Part shown: positions 1 through 5,916 of the stretch, piece after piece
Numbering within the stretch: position 1 is the stretch's first letter
Layout: each line of letters starts with the position of its first letter
DNA from: Candidatus Margulisiibacteriota bacterium
GTDB taxonomy: Bacteria; Margulisbacteria; WOR-1; O2-12-FULL-45-9
Reading direction: 5' to 3'
Assembly: GCA_018817195.1 (NCBI GenBank)
Contig: JAHIUL010000114.1
Span: 1-5,916, forward strand
DNA length: 5,916 bases
Translations under genes and position numbers: made by a program
Notes under the pieces: generated by a model
What the model saw: only the letters and a program-made list of their open reading frames with translations
What the model was told of the DNA's origin: nothing
The model's database searches: none

Positions 1-1457
1 ATCATGACTGACTCAGCTTTTTCTTTATCATAAGTTAAATTTAAACAGTCATTCCAGTCAGCAAAATAGATTTTTGGCAAACTGTGCGGGCCAAGGTGGG
101 TGATGGAGAAGTTAATTGCCCTGGCCATGTGTTCATAAATTGTGCCTTTTTCTCCGCCGACAAACGGCACTTCAGTTTCTAAAAAGCGGATATCACCTGT
201 TTCTTTAACATAAGCAGGTACAGAAACAGTGAGCCAGAGATGGTCGTCGCCGTAGCCAGAGCCATTGCCTTTTTTAGTTAATGGTGAATACTGGTGGTAG
301 GCAGAACCATCTTCAAATTGGTTGGAGGCTAAATCAATAATCCTTTGTTTAACCTTTTTAGGGATTAAATGGACAAAACCTAATGTGTCCTGGTTAGAAT
401 CACGAAAACCCATGCCGCGGCCAATGCCTGATTCGTAATATGAAGCAGAGCGCGACCAGTTAAATGTGGTTAAACACTGGTACTGATTCCAGGTGTTAAC
501 AATTAAATCTAATTCCGGGTCTTCTGACTGGACTGAGAACTTATTTAAATTTTCTTCCCAATAATCAGCCAGTTTTTTTAGCGCTTCATCAACAGCTTTA
601 GGGTCTTCGTATTTGCTGACTTTAGCAGGCGGCTCTTTAATGTCTTCAGTAAAACCAAGCACAAAAATAAATGTCTTGGTTTCGCCTGCTTTTAGTTTTA
701 AATTAAACATTTGCGAGCCAACCGGAGACCAGCCGCCGGCAATTGAGCCGTTCATTTTGCTTTCCAGCACCGCGCGCGGAGCTGACCAATCGCCGTATCT
801 GCCCATAAAATCACTGCGCTGGGTGTCAAATCCTTTAGCGTTTGCATTGGCGCAGGAAAAATAAGTTACAACATTTTGCTGAACGCGGTAACGAGATATG
901 TGATATATGATATTATCTTTAACTTCAGTTTCACCGATATTTAAGTTGTACTGGTAATCTGTCATGTCATTTAAGGCATCCCAGAGACAGAATTCAACAA
1001 AAGAAAACAAGGAAAGATCATGCGGTTTATCGTCTACGGCCTTAACTTCCATTTTCCAGATTTCCAGGTTTTCGCCAATTGGTACAAAATAAGTGGTTTT
1101 AGTTTTTATCCCAGCATATTCTGAAGTAATTGTTGAATAGCCCAGGCCATGGCGGCATTCATATTTATACTCATCAAGATTTTTTAAGACCGGCTGCCAG
1201 GATGCTGACCAATAATCGTCTGATTTGTTGTCTTTTAAGTAAAGATAGCGGCCGCCGCGATCCATGGGAACATTGTTGTAGCGATAACGCAGCAGTCTTC
1301 TTTCTTTGGGGTCTTTGTAAAAGCTGTAGCCGCCAGCTGTGTTGCTGAAAAGAGCACAGTAATCTTCTGCGCCAAGGTAATTAATCCAGGGAAGCGGGGT
1401 GTCGGGCCGGGTGATGACATATTCCTTGTTTTCTTTGTCAAAATAACCAAATTTCAT
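1..1457 (-). CDS. GH94 cellobiose phosphorylase-type enzyme, 3' end cut by window edge
   Basis: The product should split a beta-glucoside, most likely cellobiose, with phosphate, giving alpha-D-glucose 1-phosphate and glucose in the cytoplasm. The frame is open from ATG at 1457 to the window edge (485 residues); the family is usually about 800 residues, so roughly the last 40% lies outside. Seen: an N-terminus typical of clostridial cellobiose phosphorylases (MKFGYFDKENKEYVIT, then PWINYLG, NTAGGYSFY, RYRYNNVP, YECRHGLGY), a beta-sandwich-like region to about residue 270, a helical linker, then the start of the (alpha/alpha)6 barrel with GFRDSNQD (R352, D357) and ADWNDCLN (466-473). D470 matches the general-acid aspartate of the family. 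The phosphate-binding histidine and Thr-Gly segments would be in the missing part. The start is fixed by homology and an AGGAG eight bases upstream. There is no signal peptide. Family GH94 is nearly certain; cellobiose rather than cellodextrin or laminaribiose as substrate is inferred from overall resemblance. Confidence 0.93.
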   Translation of the reverse strand, partial: MKFGYFDKENKEYVITRPDTPLPWINYLGAEDYCALFSNTAGGYSFYKDPKERRLLRYRYNNVPMDRGGRYLYLKDNKSDDYWSASWQPVLKNLDEYKYECRHGLGYSTITSEYAGIKTKTTYFVPIGENLEIWKMEVKAVDDKPHDLSLFSFVEFCLWDALNDMTDYQYNLNIGETEVKDNIIYHISRYRVQQNVVTYFSCANANAKGFDTQRSDFMGRYGDWSAPRAVLESKMNGSIAGGWSPVGSQMFNLKLKAGETKTFIFVLGFTEDIKEPPAKVSKYEDPKAVDEALKKLADYWEENLNKFSVQSEDPELDLIVNTWNQYQCLTTFNWSRSASYYESGIGRGMGFRDSNQDTLGFVHLIPKKVKQRIIDLASNQFEDGSAYHQYSPLTKKGNGSGYGDDHLWLTVSVPAYVKETGDIRFLETEVPFVGGEKGTIYEHMARAINFSITHLGPHSLPKIYFADWNDCLNLTYDKEKAESVM

Positions 1458-1465
1458 GATAGAAG

Positions 1466-1470
1466 CTCCT
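1466..1470 (-). promoter_or_regulatory. Shine-Dalgarno site of the GH94 gene
   Basis: The minus strand reads AAAAGGAGC, with AGGAG eight bases before the ATG at 1457. It supports this start codon. It lies only five bases from the outer edge of the palindromic doublet at 1476-1548, so folding of that RNA could affect access of ribosomes; this last point is inference. Confidence 0.8.
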
Positions 1471-1475
1471 TTTAA

Positions 1476-1548
1476 ATGTCATTCCCGCGTAGGCGGGAAT
1501 CCATACAAATTATTATTAAATAGATTCCCACTTTCGTGGGAATGACAT
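1476..1548. repeat. REPIN-like doublet of two palindromes in inverted arrangement
   Basis: Two perfect hairpins sit 23 bases apart between the GH42 and GH94 genes. The first (1481-1500) has 8-base arms ATTCCCGC/GCGGGAAT around GTAG; the second (1524-1543) has arms ATTCCCAC/GTGGGAAT around TTTC. They also face each other: ATGTCATTCCC at 1476-1486 is the exact complement of GGGAATGACAT at 1538-1548, and GGGAATC at 1495-1501 complements GATTCCC at 1523-1529. The stretch can therefore fold either as two small hairpins or as one long interrupted stem. This is the layout of a REP doublet (REPIN), a non-autonomous element normally moved by a RAYT transposase; no such gene is in the window. The CATTCCCGCGnAGGCGGGAATCC core resembles dispersed palindromes of many bacteria. 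No T-run follows either hairpin, so it is not a canonical terminator, although it may affect mRNA stability or partial termination between the two genes. Confidence 0.75.
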
Positions 1549-1599
1549 GTTAACCAGAAATAATATTTTATCATAAAATTGAGGCGAGCAGAAGGGGGG

Positions 1600-3381
1600 T
1601 TAGATGCTTCTTTTAACTAAATTGGTCCACTTTTTGTTGCCGGAATTGATTTCAAGGAAAATACTGAAATTAGCGTAAATAACTTTGCCTTTGCCGATCT
1701 TTTTAGTGATAATTTGGGGCCTTTTCCCTTTACCTTTTAAACCATCAAAAAATCCCTTAGCAGTTGGAACTGTATATTCATGAACGACTCCCAATAAATC
1801 TTCCATCAATGGATTTGGATAAAGATGTCCGTCCTGGTCTTTGATGCCGAATCTGGCTTCAGTTATTAATCTTCCGCCTTTGGCAATCCATTTCTTAAGA
1901 TTGTTATATTGTTTGGTGGATAGGAGATAGGGGTTAGGCATTAGGATTGTCTTATAGGGCAATTTCCCAGCGTCCAAATCACGTTCAAAAATAAAGTCAA
2001 CTGGCTGGCCTTTTTTGTAAACTGCCTTGTAAGCTCCTTGAGTGGAGAACAGTGTGTACATCAACCCGATTTCAACGCGAACTGGTTCCCATTGTCCAGC
2101 AATACCGCGCGGCGGGCCTTGTTCCTGGTAGGTTTCAACATCAGCAGACCTTAGATACGCTATGGCTATTTTGGGAGTTGGGATTTTGGATTTATTTTGA
2201 AGTTTGACGTTTGAAGTTTGGATTTTCTTAGCAAGTTGTCTTATGACTTCCAGTCTCTTAGTTGATGAACCATCAGCCTTAAGGATGCCAAATCCACCAG
2301 TTTCTGCCCCAAACAATGGCGGCAGCCAATTGTGGTACAAAATGGCCTGTGCCCCGTGTTTTACCGCTAATTCCGTCCACCCCTTGATTTCTGGGCCTTC
2401 CACGTACTCTGGCGCGCCCCAGCGCACATTCTGGCCGCCCTGCAGCTCGGTGATGTGGAATTCACAGCCGCTGGCCCGACAATAACTGCGCCATAGGTCA
2501 TAAATATAAGCCAGGTCTGGCTCTTTCATGCGGCTGCCCTTGGGATAAACGTCCAGGCCGTAAAAATCAATATTGTCACCAATCAAGCTGTGGTCTGGTA
2601 CGCGGGTTGAGATGCCAACAAAGCCATTGGTGCCAACTTTATGTTTTTTATCTATCTTTTTAACAATAGCAGCTAGTGTGCTGATCCAATCCTTAATGCT
2701 GTCAGTTTTAAACCTGAACCAGTCTAAAAAGATGTGGGGGGAAACTGCTTCCCAAATGCCGGACTTGGGTGTTCTGATATCTTCAAACCTTGAGAAAGTT
2801 GTGGTCCAGAATCTGGCGCCCCAAACTTCATTTAACTTTTTAATATTGCCGTATCTTTTCTTAACCCAGGCGATAAAAGCTGCGCGGCTATGCTCACAAT
2901 GACAGTAGTCTTGGATGGTCGTATGGTCAAGCGGCGGATAAACTGGCTCATTATCCAGCTGCCAGTAGAGCAGGGCAGGATGGTTTTTGTAATGCTCAGC
3001 CATTTTCTTGGCGAGGCGGGCGGCAAATTTTCTGTAATTAGGATTATCTTTGCAAACATTTGGCCTGGGCCCGTATTCTGGATAAAGCGTGCCGTCATTG
3101 GCCACTGGCCGGCTGTCAGGATATAAACGATAAAACCAGGTTGGCACTTGGGAGGTTGGAATGCCCAAAAGGACCTTGATGCCATGTTTAGCGCACAGGT
3201 TCATGGTGTGGTCCATCCCGGAGAAATCAAATTTGCCGGGTTCAGGTTCAATCCAATCCCAGGCCATTTCGCCAAACCGGATAATATTTAAACCCGCTTG
3301 CTTGATTTCCTTTAAAGTCTTGTCCCAGGTTTCTTTGGGCCATTGGTCTGGATAATATGTCACGCCATATGGGAAATTCAT
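1600..3381 (-). CDS. GH42 beta-galactosidase family enzyme, divergent, lacking the C-terminal domain
   Basis: A retaining glycoside hydrolase predicted to remove a terminal beta-D-galactosyl or related unit from an oligosaccharide in the cytoplasm; no signal peptide is seen. The 593 residues start with the family signature YGVTYYPDQWP (5-15). The TIM barrel runs to about residue 385, with R35 in the IIRFGE motif, acid/base E145 in WQLDNEP, and nucleophile E312 in HITELQGG. A Rossmann-like trimerisation domain (about 400-593) follows. Family members usually have 650-700 residues; the small beta-sandwich at the C-terminus is absent. Of the four zinc-site cysteines three remain (C110, C160, C162); S165 stands at the fourth. 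The segment after the barrel reads NWLPPLFGAETGGFG (351-365), unlike the W-R and E-x-x-H pattern of characterised beta-galactosidases, so the substrate may differ. The ATG overlaps the stop of the upstream phosphorylase gene by four bases, with a weak GGTGA seven bases before it, suggesting translational coupling. GH42 membership is secure; galactosidase activity is inferred. Confidence 0.92.
   Translation of the reverse strand: MNFPYGVTYYPDQWPKETWDKTLKEIKQAGLNIIRFGEMAWDWIEPEPGKFDFSGMDHTMNLCAKHGIKVLLGIPTSQVPTWFYRLYPDSRPVANDGTLYPEYGPRPNVCKDNPNYRKFAARLAKKMAEHYKNHPALLYWQLDNEPVYPPLDHTTIQDYCHCEHSRAAFIAWVKKRYGNIKKLNEVWGARFWTTTFSRFEDIRTPKSGIWEAVSPHIFLDWFRFKTDSIKDWISTLAAIVKKIDKKHKVGTNGFVGISTRVPDHSLIGDNIDFYGLDVYPKGSRMKEPDLAYIYDLWRSYCRASGCEFHITELQGGQNVRWGAPEYVEGPEIKGWTELAVKHGAQAILYHNWLPPLFGAETGGFGILKADGSSTKRLEVIRQLAKKIQTSNVKLQNKSKIPTPKIAIAYLRSADVETYQEQGPPRGIAGQWEPVRVEIGLMYTLFSTQGAYKAVYKKGQPVDFIFERDLDAGKLPYKTILMPNPYLLSTKQYNNLKKWIAKGGRLITEARFGIKDQDGHLYPNPLMEDLLGVVHEYTVPTAKGFFDGLKGKGKRPQIITKKIGKGKVIYANFSIFLEINSGNKKWTNLVKRSI
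2171..2224. repeat. Degenerate heptamer array inside the GH42 gene
   Basis: On the plus strand seven related heptamers can be read: TTGGGAG (2171), TTGGGAT (2178), TTGGATT (2186), TTGAAGT (2197), TTGACGT (2204), TTGAAGT (2211) and TTGGATT (2218). The last four are strictly tandem; TTTGAAGTTTG occurs twice exactly (2196-2206 and 2210-2220). The array encodes the linker between the catalytic barrel and the trimerisation domain, around residues 386-403, which is rich in K, Q, N, S, P and T. Seven is not a multiple of three, so a gain or loss of one unit would shift the frame. Confidence 0.65.
3378..3381 (-). promoter_or_regulatory. ATGA stop-start overlap coupling the large phosphorylase and GH42 genes
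   Basis: On the minus strand the TGA stop of the upstream gene (3380-3378) overlaps the ATG start of the GH42 gene (3381-3379) as ATGA. The only ribosome-binding-like sequence nearby is a weak GGTGAC at 3393-3388. The arrangement shows that the two genes share one transcript and suggests that ribosomes finishing the first gene restart on the second. Confidence 0.8.
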
Positions 3382-5916
3382 GCTAAAGTCACCACTATTT
3401 TTTTAACTTCCCTGTTCCTGATGGTTTGCGAATAAGGTTCAGGCACAAAAGAACCCTCAATATCAATTTCTTTATCATTATAAATCAACTTATAAGCAAC
3501 GGGTGAAACCCCGCCGCCGTAAGTGTTTTTTTTGGCTTTGTTTATATATACCACGTCAATACAGCTGAGCAGGGTAAAGCTTAACTGGCCATTTTTAAAT
3601 AACCAGTTAGGCAGGATTGGCGAAAGCTTAAAGCATAATTTGCCCTGGTCCTGGTAAAATATCTTTTTGCCCGAAGTCATGTTAAGCCACATATCGATAA
3701 ACTCAGCGGCACCGCCGGATAATCTAGCCACAAAACCGCGGCCGTGTTTTTCTTTGTCAGGGTGAGCGCTGCTGGCAATAAAGGATGAATTTTCCAGGGT
3801 GCTGCGCTTATACTGCGCCGGCTTTAAAAATGGCACAATAACGTTTTTGAAATCAGCAAAAAATTCTTCATACATGCCGGCTTTAATCAATTCCAGCATG
3901 TATTTGTATTCCATATGCAGCCAGATTGACTCGTTCTCCAGCCAGCCCGGCGCAAAAATACGCGCCCGGCCGATCTCAATGGGCGTGTCTTTTAAAGAGG
4001 CATTAACCTTGTACATTTTTAATTTCTTGTCATAAAGAGGGCTTTCTTTGACCAGCTGATAGATCTTTTTATCTTTAACCACTTTTAAAGCATGGACAAA
4101 GCCTTCAAGGAATAAAGGCAAAGGTTTTTGGGTAAAAGCTTTTATTTTAACTTCGCAGTTGTTCAGTTCATAATCAGTTGCTTCATTAATAAAATAGGTG
4201 TAGTAATTCTTGTATTTTTTTAAGCATTTTTTAACGCCAGCCTCGCACTTTTCTGCCACCTGGATTAAGAAATCTTTAATATATTTTGCATCAACGGTGT
4301 TTTCTGTCCCTTCAATGCCAAATTTTGTTTTTTCGCGATAGGCTTCTTTAAGCACGTAGGTTTGGTCCCAATATTCAAAGCTGTTTTCAGAACCAAAAAA
4401 AGCAACCAGTTTTTGCTTGAGGCCGTCAATTAATTCTTTAAGCTCAGTTGGGATTTCTGCGCTCACATCATCAGTTGTTTGGTCCAGCACATACTGGCAG
4501 AGCCGTTTTAATTCCAGGCTTTCGGACAAGGAAGAGCCAAACAGGGCAGGCAGGCCGTTTAGCGCGTCATACCAGTCTGGTTTATTAGCTTCCATCTCAA
4601 GGCCAATGCCCTGGGCGTCAAAGGAAGCAGCTTTGTTGGCAATAATGCACAAGAGCTTGCTGGCTAAAGTTGATGTGTAGATCTCGCCCTTGCCTTGCTT
4701 TGTCCTGACTGCATTGGGGTTAACCGCTCGGCTGTTAATTAACTTAGTTTTATCAGGGTCAACTTTTACACTTTCATACTGCTTGGCCTGGCCTTCATCC
4801 ACACAATATTTTCCCTTGCGGCTTAAAACAACATGATCGTTATCGTAATAGGTGAATATCTTTTGGTTAAAAAGAATATCATGGAGCTTTTCCGGGTAGA
4901 TGCATTCAAAACTTTCCAGCAAATCAGTATTATAGAAAAAATGGTCAATCCAATAACCTTCGCCATGGTTAGCGTCCTCAACCATCTTAGCTGAATTGAT
5001 TAAATCAGTGGCAAAGGCAACTTTAGTTGTTTTAAACTGCACGCCTGCTTCTTCCAGGCCTTTGAGATATGGGCCAACCAGCAGAGGAGAAAGCAGCTCT
5101 TTGGCAAAGGAATCATTATAATCTTTTACGTGTTTATCAAGCAGTTTCTTTGCAGCTTTTTCTGATTCAAGATAGAACTTGCTGCCTAAGACAACTAATG
5201 GATTAAAACCATCAAGCTGGGTCAGATTAAAAAACCGGATAATGTTGTCTTCCGCAACTTCCGGGTTAAAAAACACATCATTGCGCCGGTTCTGGTTGAT
5301 ATCGCGGTAGTTGCCGTTGCCCTGGGAAAAATAAGTGGGCACAAGTTTAAAATCATTATAATCGCGCTCCATATCGCCGTGCTTGCGGTAATAGAGATAA
5401 AGGACTTTCCCGTCAAAGGTGATGGGTAAGCCGCCCCGCATGGTGTTATCCAAAAATGTTTGCTGTGAATAAAGGTCAAAGGTGCGCGAGGAAGTTTCTA
5501 TTTTCATTGAGTCGCAAATATCATCAATTAAGCTTTTATTTTCTTTAGCTTTTTGTTCAAAATACTTTTTCCTGGCAATTCTATTTTTGATCTTGTTCAA
5601 AATAGGCAGGTTATCAATCTGGCCAAAGACAGAGCGGATGGCTAGCTCTGCGCCTGCTTTTAATAAGGCTTTTTTAAAGGCAAAGGCTCCGGGGATGTAG
5701 CCTTCCAGGGTTTGTTTGGTCGGTACGCTAAAGGTTTTGCTGTCAATAAAGTTAGCAGGCAGTTCCAGGCTGGTACTCTGGCCAAAGACAATGCTTGGGT
5801 CAATAATTAAATCAACCGCGCTTTCTTTATTGTTGTGGCAGGCAAAAGAAACAAAGAAATTGCCTTTTTCAATAAAACTGGTGCGCGAGACATCAGCCGG
5901 GGTAACTTTTAAGCGA
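3378..5916 (-). CDS. Large inverting glycoside phosphorylase, GH149/GH161-like (clan GH-Q), 5' end cut by window edge
   Basis: Probable phosphorolysis of a beta-linked glucan or oligosaccharide to a sugar 1-phosphate. The frame is open from the window edge to TGA at 3378: 845 residues, numbered here from the first whole codon. Characterised GH149 and GH161 enzymes have about 1,100 or more residues, so some 250-350 N-terminal residues are probably missing. Residues 1-95 look like the end of the N-terminal beta-sandwich (IDPSIVFGQSTSLELP). A lysine-rich helical linker follows to about 148, then the (alpha/alpha)6 barrel: LDNTMRGG (155-162), RKHGDMERDYN (177-187), SQGNGNYRDINQNRRND (197-213; counterpart of GH94 RDSNQD), and DWYDALNGLPALFGSS (447-462), where D450 matches the GH94 catalytic aspartate. 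H667 in ENESIWLH and S733-G734 in RLSGGAAEF fit phosphate-site positions. The end is a small beta-rich domain. The first two sugar-phosphorylase families known in this clan branch act on beta-1,3-glucans, but the substrate here is not provable. A TTG at 5600 is not the start, because homologous sequence continues upstream. Clan assignment is strong; family GH149 versus GH161 is undecided. Confidence 0.85.
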   Translation of the reverse strand, partial: RLKVTPADVSRTSFIEKGNFFVSFACHNNKESAVDLIIDPSIVFGQSTSLELPANFIDSKTFSVPTKQTLEGYIPGAFAFKKALLKAGAELAIRSVFGQIDNLPILNKIKNRIARKKYFEQKAKENKSLIDDICDSMKIETSSRTFDLYSQQTFLDNTMRGGLPITFDGKVLYLYYRKHGDMERDYNDFKLVPTYFSQGNGNYRDINQNRRNDVFFNPEVAEDNIIRFFNLTQLDGFNPLVVLGSKFYLESEKAAKKLLDKHVKDYNDSFAKELLSPLLVGPYLKGLEEAGVQFKTTKVAFATDLINSAKMVEDANHGEGYWIDHFFYNTDLLESFECIYPEKLHDILFNQKIFTYYDNDHVVLSRKGKYCVDEGQAKQYESVKVDPDKTKLINSRAVNPNAVRTKQGKGEIYTSTLASKLLCIIANKAASFDAQGIGLEMEANKPDWYDALNGLPALFGSSLSESLELKRLCQYVLDQTTDDVSAEIPTELKELIDGLKQKLVAFFGSENSFEYWDQTYVLKEAYREKTKFGIEGTENTVDAKYIKDFLIQVAEKCEAGVKKCLKKYKNYYTYFINEATDYELNNCEVKIKAFTQKPLPLFLEGFVHALKVVKDKKIYQLVKESPLYDKKLKMYKVNASLKDTPIEIGRARIFAPGWLENESIWLHMEYKYMLELIKAGMYEEFFADFKNVIVPFLKPAQYKRSTLENSSFIASSAHPDKEKHGRGFVARLSGGAAEFIDMWLNMTSGKKIFYQDQGKLCFKLSPILPNWLFKNGQLSFTLLSCIDVVYINKAKKNTYGGGVSPVAYKLIYNDKEIDIEGSFVPEPYSQTIRNREVKKIVVTLA

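Noticed and set aside
613..1450. Open frames on both strands inside the GH94 region
   Set aside because: The GH94 frame runs uninterrupted from 1457 to the window edge with conserved motifs throughout, so the shorter frames are chance overlaps.
1481..1543. Rho-independent terminator after the GH42 gene
   Set aside because: Both hairpins are strong and symmetric, but neither is followed by a T-run on either strand, and the paired inverted layout fits a REPIN better.
1500..1600. A separate promoter for the GH94 gene in the 142-base gap
   Set aside because: AT-rich boxes such as TATTAT and TAATAAT occur on the minus strand, but no -35-like hexamer stands at proper spacing before them.
2887..2889. 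Pseudogene call for the GH42 gene because of the lost cysteine and missing C-terminal domain
   Set aside because: The frame is intact, both catalytic glutamates and the domain order are preserved, and the start is coupled to the upstream gene, all of which fit a functional gene.
2204..3126. Plus-strand open frames opposite the GH42 gene
   Set aside because: They are antisense shadows of a gene with intact catalytic motifs; they have no ribosome binding sites and no recognisable protein features.
3378..5600. TTG at 5600 as the start of the large phosphorylase
   Set aside because: The same frame stays open to the window edge for another 105 codons, and that stretch (for example IDPSIVFGQSTSLELP) looks like the conserved end of the N-terminal domain of this family. 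No good ribosome binding site precedes the TTG.

Overview
The window holds three protein-coding genes, all on the minus strand and packed as one probable operon for cytoplasmic breakdown of beta-linked oligosaccharides. In order of transcription (high to low coordinates) they are: a very large inverting glycoside phosphorylase of the GH94/GH149/GH161 clan, 5' end cut by the window edge (3378-5916); a GH42 beta-galactosidase-family hydrolase, complete (1600-3381); and a GH94 cellobiose-phosphorylase-type enzyme, 3' end cut by the window edge (1-1457). The first two overlap by four bases (ATGA). The second and third are separated by 142 bases that carry a symmetric doublet of palindromes resembling a REPIN.

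No tRNA, rRNA, CRISPR array, transposase, transporter or regulator gene is visible. There is no gene-free stretch over 300 bases. None of the two visible N-termini shows a signal peptide, so the enzymes appear cytoplasmic and would act on imported or internally stored oligosaccharides. The two phosphorylases would release sugar 1-phosphates from beta-glucosidic chains without spending ATP, and the GH42 enzyme would remove a terminal beta-galactosyl (or related) unit. This joint role is inference from family membership and gene order; the actual substrates cannot be read from the sequence.

The organism cannot be named. The DNA is moderately AT-rich by eye, TGA and TAA are used as stops, Shine-Dalgarno signals are present, and the proteins are lysine-rich. 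The GTCATTCCCGCG-type palindrome and the degenerate TTGRRNT heptamer array inside the GH42 gene recall low-complexity elements seen in genomes of uncultivated anaerobic or candidate-phylum bacteria, but that is a weak impression and not a taxonomic call.

The points most worth a second look are: the pairing of two different clan GH-Q phosphorylases around a GH42 enzyme; the substrate range of the large phosphorylase; the divergent GH42 enzyme (altered galactose-pocket motif, one zinc-site cysteine replaced by serine, no C-terminal domain); the out-of-frame-length heptamer repeats at its domain junction; and the REPIN-like doublet placed against the ribosome binding site of the cellobiose phosphorylase gene.
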